A model generated the notes under the pieces. It searched no databases. It had not been told where the DNA came from and was given only the letters and a program-made list of their open reading frames with translations. From assembly GCA_037903355.1 (NCBI GenBank), contig JBAJFE010000005.1, forward strand, positions 1,054,001 through 1,118,000: a stretch of DNA of 64,000 bases, given 5' to 3'. Positions within the stretch are counted from its first letter, which is position 1; each line of letters opens with the position of its first letter. This document shows, in pieces, positions 58,698 through 64,000 of this stretch. The stretch is from Trichuris trichiura. Taxonomy: Eukaryota; Nematoda; Enoplea; Trichinellida; Trichuridae. A program made the position numbers and the translations under genes.

Positions 58698-58768
58698 TGC
58701 GTCGGCCGGGAATCGAACCCGGGTCGCCCGCGTGGCAGGCGAGCATTCTACCACTGAACCACCGACGC
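58698..58768 (-). tRNA. tRNA-Gly(GCC)
   Basis: Minus strand, 71 nt: acceptor GCGTCGG pairs with CCGACGC plus discriminator A; D arm GGTTCAGTGG, anticodon loop CTGCCAC with anticodon GCC, variable loop CGACC-like, T arm GGGTTCGATTCCC. A-box and B-box promoter elements are intact. No intron. Confidence 0.97.
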
Positions 58769-59374
58769 TCATGAACCCTGACGGTTGTTACATATTGCAA
58801 CCGTTATCACGGTACTGTTTATTTCTTTGTTCCGCTTATCGATTAATATTAACAAAACGTGAAGAAAAGTTTTCGAGTTGACCATTTAAAATACGAGACG
58901 TTTCGTTAAGTTTAAACGTATATGTTTTTCCTCAACTGTAACGGTGCGCGAAATGTTGTAACTTTATTTTTATGGAGTTCGGTCCGTTTATTCTGTAAAT
59001 CACTTATTGAAACTGCGTAGCTTTTGAGAGCTGTTATTTTTCATCTTCAGCATCAGTTGTTTAGCGTTCATCGCGAAAGTGCTGTCGCCCTAATGTCCAA
59101 TTTACGCTGACAACTGGTTTTTTCCTTCGCTAAGATGAAAACATTCGATGAACCGCGTTGTTACACTCACATGTCCTAATAGAGTCAGCAATGGTTTTCC
59201 AACCGATCTGTTCTCAAAATTTAACATACTTGATGGAACGTGGTTTCTCAACAGCTATGGTTGAGCTTTCTTTCACTTTATTCTTCTTAACGCATAGAAC
59301 TTTGTTGTCAATGTGGCTGAAGAAAATTCGACCACACGATTGTAGTTTTGGAAAAGTAAGGAATGAAAATCTCG
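58769..59374. other. Spacer between tRNA genes
   Basis: AT-rich; nothing recognised. Confidence 0.5.
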
Positions 59375-59447
59375 ACCCCTGTAGCGCAGAGGATAGCGCG
59401 TTGGGCTTCTAACTCAAAGGTCGTGGGTTCGACCCCCACCAGGGGTG
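59375..59447 (+). tRNA. tRNA-Arg(UCU), copy 1
   Basis: 73 nt: acceptor ACCCCTG/CAGGGGT with discriminator G, D arm GTAGCGCAGAGGATAGCGC, anticodon loop CTTCTAA (anticodon TCT), T arm GTGGGTTCGACCCCCAC. No intron. The Pol III terminator-like T-run is not immediately downstream. Confidence 0.95.
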
Positions 59448-59799
59448 GCCTAACAGATTATGCCAACGTTAAGAGTAATGCGGAATGATGTCTTGTTGAG
59501 GATCTCATTTTTGTCAAAACTATACATGCACCCAATGGACCGGTTTTGTAATTTTGCCAAAAGTGACCGTAATCAGAGTTGTAATTTGTTCTAAATTTTT
59601 GCCCGGCACTTTTGTTAGCATTTTGATAGCAGCAATAATCAGAAAAGGGATAATAAAGCCATGGAGCTGTAGTTTTTTCTTATTACCTACACATTGCAGA
59701 GCAAGCTGTATTCAGTGAGCTACATTACTTTTTGAGCTTTCGAGTTGGATGCAATAGCGATCGGTTATTTTTCATTTTTAATAATAATATGGGACTATA
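59448..59799. other. Spacer between tRNA-Arg copies
   Basis: Nothing recognised; the two tRNA copies do not share flanking sequence, so duplication involved little more than the tRNA. Confidence 0.5.
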
Positions 59800-59872
59800 A
59801 CCCCTGTAGCGCAGAGGATAGCGCGTTGGGCTTCTAACTCAAAGGTCGTGGGTTCAATCCCCACCAGGGGTG
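59800..59872 (+). tRNA. tRNA-Arg(UCU), copy 2
   Basis: Same as copy 1 except two changes in the T loop (TTCGACC to TTCAATC); all stems remain paired, and the B box is still GGTTCAATCC. 425 bp downstream of copy 1, same strand. Confidence 0.95.
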
Positions 59873-62486
59873 ATCCAGAGGGTTGTGTCAGCATGCTATG
59901 GTTTCATAATCGTAAATCTTATTTTCCCGCAAAATCGTTTCGGAAAATTATTACAACTTCAGCCACGTCTTTTGAACTACTATCAGTGTATTTCTATTAT
60001 AGGCGTATAAAGCTAAAGGTTTACAATGTTGCAGTTCGAACTTCGCATTGAATATATGTTATGCTCTAAGAGAAGCAGTTAAACAATCAACGTTCAATCA
60101 AAACAAAACCCACTACGAAAAAGAAGAATATCGATTCTAACTTTCCCATAATCCTCGTTTTCTTGTTATTGTAGCTTGTTTAAAAATATTTCGAAAATTA
60201 AGCGCTTAACCAAATTAACGCGTACTTGAGTACATTATATTAATGAATTTGCAGTTTCAAATTAAACCATCAGATACCGAAATACAACTGAGACGTATCT
60301 CTACTCTTATCAACACGGAAACGAGTTCAGAGATTAATCAGTTCACGGTTAAACGAATGTAGATAAAATTTACTGATTAGATGTGAGGAACTCGCTCAGA
60401 AAGCATCATTTCATTGCTCTACTTAACGATTCTGTAAATTTTCAGTAGAACATTTCGTGGAAGCCGAAATGTTATCTTCTAATGATACGTTGTCTTAACC
60501 TGAACCATATCAGTGCGCTTTCACGGCAGCACCGTTCAATAAGGCGGTTAAATTATCCGACTGCTGCATAATCGACGGTTGTGTTGGAACATTATCGACT
60601 TCAGTGGCATTTTCGACGTTTCAGAAGATAAAGTAAGTGAAACAGTTCTTTCAGTATCTTTTTCAATAGATTTTTCATGTATATGCTTACGTAATTCATC
60701 CGCTCACTGTTGTGGGCGCTCATAGAAGTATTGCGTACTGCCAGTTGCGTATTCGTCTATTTTTTTGAGAAGTATAACCACAAATCGTCATTTGCAAACC
60801 GTGAATCCGCGAAAACTTTATTTACAACTGTATTTATGAACGGGAAGCAAAACCTTTCACTTCGTTTATATATATTCAGCTGCCATGCAGGTTCGACTCT
60901 GTCGACGTTATTCTGTTGGACCATGCCAAAAGCAAAATGGGTATGCCTTTTGTCCATTTCCTTTACGTGCATATGTGGCTATAATTCCTACTGATTTGTA
61001 GATTGACGAGCAAATTGATAATTCGAACAAATTTATTAAATGCTAAGTAGCGATGCAATATATGTGCCATTTACTCTTAGAAGGGAGCAGTAACAGATGA
61101 ACTTCGATGCTCTCGACGCTCCCGAAGAGAAAGTAAGTACATACGTGTTTATGCCTTTAAATTCATTTTTATGAAATAGTGTGGACACACAGCTAGCGTT
61201 AACTCTTAGGAACTTCTACTAAGATGATCCGTTGCAACTGAAAAATATAAACTGAAACTATTTCTTTCAGTACCATAATTTGGATACTTCGTAGGTTCAG
61301 AATAGGTCCCCCATTTATTCTTTATCGCTGTGGTGTGACTGTTTCTTTTTATGTTTAGCAACAGAAAACGTTCAAGTTAAAAATGTAAAGGTTATTTTCT
61401 AAGTTCACTGAGCGCCTCTGAGTAAGCGCATATGCGTTCCCGTCTGTAAGTAATAGTATCATAAAGACTTGGGCATGGGCGTTACCATCATCGCTGACGA
61501 CGATACAAGGTTGGTCCCGAAAGCTCCGAAAATCGCTAAGTGTTTGTTCCGAATTTTTTTCTTAATAATTGCTCATCCATTCGTTGGTAGGGCTTTTGCT
61601 TCAGTTTGATTTCAGACATTTTCAACTGGTTAGACGAAGCTGTATTAAAAGAATTTACATCTTATTGGTTATAACAAAAAAATACATTGTAAATCTTGCA
61701 TGAATTTTCACTTAAACAAGGAAAACGAATTCACTCATGCTGGAATAGCCCAATAGAGACCAGTTTACTCTGAAGAATAACTGTATTCAGTTAAGTTCAT
61801 TGCGACTTAGCTGAAGTCATAACTTTAAAGTACCTAATTTGCTTGATTGTGCAATTTCGTAAGCTTGAATTTTTTTTATCCCTGATTGTAGCATGTAAAA
61901 AGACTTTCGAGTAGTGGTTACCCTCAGCGACTGTTTAATTGTCTAATAAGGCGAATAAAACTCATAGATCAATGGCTGTTGTTCTATTTTACTATAAAAA
62001 AAATAGGTGAATGAAAAAGTAATGAATGACTTCGCTCAACCTTTTTGACGTTAAAAATGTAGACAAAACTGCTGCTTATTTTATATTTCATTCGTCGAAA
62101 TGGCGAAACGTAAAACCTTCTAAAAAGAGGAAGCTGATATTGTTTTTATGAAATCAAATGTAACTATTCTACATGTTCCATTAGCGAAACAGGAAAAGTT
62201 CATTTCCTCATATGTTAAAAAAATCTACACGTCTTCGCTGCGGCAGTCACTCACAGAAAAAATAGTAACTGAGACGCATAAAAAAACTAGAGTAATGAAA
62301 ATTTTGAGTCAAGTCTTCAGCCGAAATGGAATATATTTGAAATTGTATCAGTAGTTTCAATCTGACGTTTCATTTCTAAAAAAAAAACGTTTTTAATATC
62401 AGAAAGGTTAAACAGAATTCTTTTTTAAAATCCAGCGTACACGGTAATTAACCCCGTTTTTCAAAAAAAACTTTTATTACTAATCG
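59873..62486. other. Intergenic; possible first exons near 60.6 and 61.1 kb
   Basis: At 61097 the sequence ATGAACTTCGATGCTCTCG opens MNFDALDAPEEK and runs straight into a GTAAGT donor, which looks like a first coding exon, but no downstream exon was found before the window ends. A similar AAAG/TAAGTG junction occurs near 60632. Otherwise AT-rich with no recognisable gene. Confidence 0.3.
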
Positions 62487-62519
62487 GAGCTTTCGGGCAT
62501 TGTCTTTGGCCGTCTTCAG
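62487..62519 (-). ncRNA. Degenerate hammerhead-like core (copy C, single)
   Basis: On the minus strand: CTGAAGA (complement of 62513-62519), helix GGC/GCC with a longer loop, then GAAA (complement of 62491-62494) and GCTCCGA. The flank TAATAAAAGTTTTTTTT matches the outer arm of copies A and B (TAATAAAGTTTTTTC), with the intervening about 45 nt deleted. There is no second arm, so this is a half element. The core position that is free in hammerheads (CTGANGA) is the one that differs. Confidence 0.45.
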
Positions 62520-63394
62520 TGGGTAAAAAACGAGTCCACCACGCAGGTTGGTCGACTATTCAGCATGCACTCCCACTCAGCCGACTTGGGCAGAGGAAAC
62601 ATCGGTTGGGTCCTACCGTAGATGGGTGCCTAAACTAAGTTCCTAAAAATGAGAGGTTGTGGCTGCAGGCGGGTTATGTGTTGCCTCAGTTGTCTTTACC
62701 ACGCCAGCGGCTAACTTCTCGTCACTGCGCCGCGTTGCTTATGGGTCATGACGCAACGTAAGCTGTCCAATGATCAGTTTTGATGTCCAATCTTGAAGAC
62801 CATATTTTATTCGGCGGCATCACAACCCATTGCGTTCAATAGTTGACAAAATTTTCAAAAAGCGACTGCTTTAATGTCTGTTAACTAAGGACGCTTTATT
62901 TTTACTCTTTTATCTTACTGTAATGGCCTCATTTCGCCTTTCCCCTGCTTAAAGTCAAAACTAAAAAGTCGTACAACAGATCGGACAGCGCTGCAGCGTG
63001 TTTGTGGATTGTTTTCAACGGTTAATCCACGCTTTGCAGTTTGCGAACTATAAACTGAAAGCATTTTATGAAACTTTACAAGTTCCCTCAACTGGTTGGC
63101 TGTTTCGAATAAAGTTTTTTTTTTTAAAAAATGTGATCAGGTGGTCATCACGACGAGCTCGAAACTGCTATCATCTGTAGCATGATTTCTTAAAATACGT
63201 TGTATTGCTTCCATTTTTAGTAAATTGTCCTTTTGAATGCAAACGAATTTTAATGCTTTAGCTTCCGTGAAAATTATCTTTAATAGTATTAGGATATTGA
63301 CTTGAAAGAGACTGACTACACGTGTGAAGCTTTAAGGCTTTATGTATGCGTCCTAAGGTTCAGCTGCCTATTATGAAGTCACCGGCGCGTAAGT
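62520..63394. other. Intergenic; possible transposon flank
   Basis: The segment 62540-62790 has a higher GC content than its surroundings and lies directly beyond hammerhead-like copy C on its 5' side, so it may be remnant element sequence. No reading frame with a transposon domain was seen. Confidence 0.35.
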
Positions 63395-63467
63395 TGTCCT
63401 TCCCTGGGACGGAACCGGGGACCTTTTGCGTGTAAAACAGAAGTGATGAGTACTACACTGCAAGGAC
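63395..63467 (-). pseudogene. Decayed tRNA-Val(UAC)-like sequence
   Basis: Minus strand, 73 nt. Acceptor GTCCTT/AAGGAC plus discriminator A, D arm CAGTGTAGTACTCATCACT and anticodon loop TTTACAC resemble tRNA-Val with anticodon TAC. The anticodon stem has at least one mismatch, the T arm (CCCGGTTCCGTCCCAGG) is poorly paired and the B box is altered, so it is probably a pseudogene or tRNA-derived SINE head. Confidence 0.6.
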
Positions 63468-64000
63468 ATCGCCATTGCAACGGTATGTAGAAATGATTTT
63501 GTTCTCTTATGATATGGGCGACTTGTTCCGCCAAATTCTATCAGATCATTACATTGTTTGCCAAGTTATTAATAACTATGAGTGTGACGGGCAATGTTTT
63601 TATTTTATATTTGCGTAAAATCAGAAGCTACCATTTCCTACTTAAGGTATTTCACTTCATGTTTACTTTGCCATGCGTCGTTTTGTCTCTCAGAATATTG
63701 AAATTATTGTGGCAGTTTTTAACAAGTTTGGCCGAAATCTGACGCCGAAGCTAGACAATGCCGTCGAATAGCATTTTAAATTATTTTCAATGAACTTTCA
63801 ACAAGTTATATGCAACAAAAAAATTCATTAATACTTTTGGAATCAGTTTTTCTTTTAAGCAACTTTCACTCGTTAAGGCTTCTCTTTTTGTCATTAAACG
63901 CTTGCTGAGCAGTTCCAATTGGTGTTTGAGTTCCTTTGAAGGCGCAAAGTTGTCAAACTTTGTATAAATTATGTGCAGGAAAGTTGCAGTGAAAATCGCT
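63468..64000. other. No gene recognised to window end
   Basis: AT-rich; a plus-strand frame at 63509-63742 is hydrophobic (MSVTGNVFILYLRKIRSYHF inside it) but unmatched. Could be the edge of a gene outside the window. Confidence 0.4.

Noticed and set aside
58681..58881. Plus-strand frame containing AGNRTRVARVAGEHSTTEP
   Set aside because: It is an antisense translation of the tRNA-Gly gene, a well-known artefact.

Overview
The window is nuclear DNA from a small invertebrate animal, most likely a nematode. The evidence is intron-rich genes with mostly 40-100 nt GT-AG introns, a PAN/Apple plus ZP cuticle protein of the NOAH/nompA kind, a MTTP (DSC-4-like) gene, metazoan tRNAs and a Ty3/gypsy element of the CsRn1/Kabuki type. 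An early-branching nematode clade is my guess. It is not bacterial: no operons of bacterial type, no Shine-Dalgarno starts, and every conserved protein has to be assembled across introns.

Layout. 1-3.2 kb: no confident gene. 3.2-6.3 kb (+): DNAJC25 (ER membrane J-protein) followed 172 nt later by a 3-mercaptopyruvate sulfurtransferase (MPST). 6.6-7.9 kb: decayed tandem repeat with a nearly perfect 236-bp palindrome (6995-7230). 8.95-9.73 kb (-): single-exon GNAT acetyltransferase. 10-13 kb: AT-rich, with a long (TTA)n array. 13.4-15.7 kb (+): fragments of a possible membrane-protein gene that I could not identify. 15.8-17.2 kb: a four-TM protein (-) and a VGLL4 cofactor (+) head to head, 28 bp between start codons. 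20.5-21.85 kb (+): VDAC porin. 23.3-25.7 kb (+): WDR76. 25.8-26.2 kb: CENP-B/Tigger HTH remnant. 26.8-27.3 kb (+): NFU1 N-terminal half only. 28.1-28.7 kb: hypothetical two-exon ORF. 29.7-32.9 kb (+): BTB-BACK-Kelch protein of the KLHL2/3 type. 33.4-38.3 kb (-): follistatin-like protein of the FSTL4/5 type. 40.46-40.65 kb: second copy of the palindromic element. 41.2-43.7 kb (-): PAN-ZP membrane protein. 46.06-50.13 kb (-): intact Ty3/gypsy element with 111-bp LTRs that read identical. 50.8-54.8 kb (-): MTTP. 56.3-57.7 kb (-): PP1-like phosphatase. 58.7-59.9 kb: tRNA-Gly(GCC) and two tRNA-Arg(UCU). 62.5 kb: third, degenerate hammerhead-like core. 63.4 kb: decayed tRNA-Val(UAC).

The genes do not form one pathway; this is ordinary mixed animal gene content. 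Loose themes are mitochondrial proteins (VDAC, NFU1, possibly MPST and the acetyltransferase), ER/secretory proteins (DNAJC25, MTTP) and cuticle/extracellular proteins (PAN-ZP, FSTL-like).

The most unusual signal is the palindromic element. Each arm carries, reading outward, CTGATGA, a 5-bp helix closed by GGGTC/GACCC, then GAAA and a self-complementary CTCCGGAG. This is the catalytic-core layout of a hammerhead ribozyme with a loop-less stem III, as known from Penelope-like retroelements. Two copies lie 33 kb apart and share flanking sequence; a third single degenerate copy has a compensated CTGAAGA core. Stem I is not obvious, so catalysis is a hypothesis, not a result.
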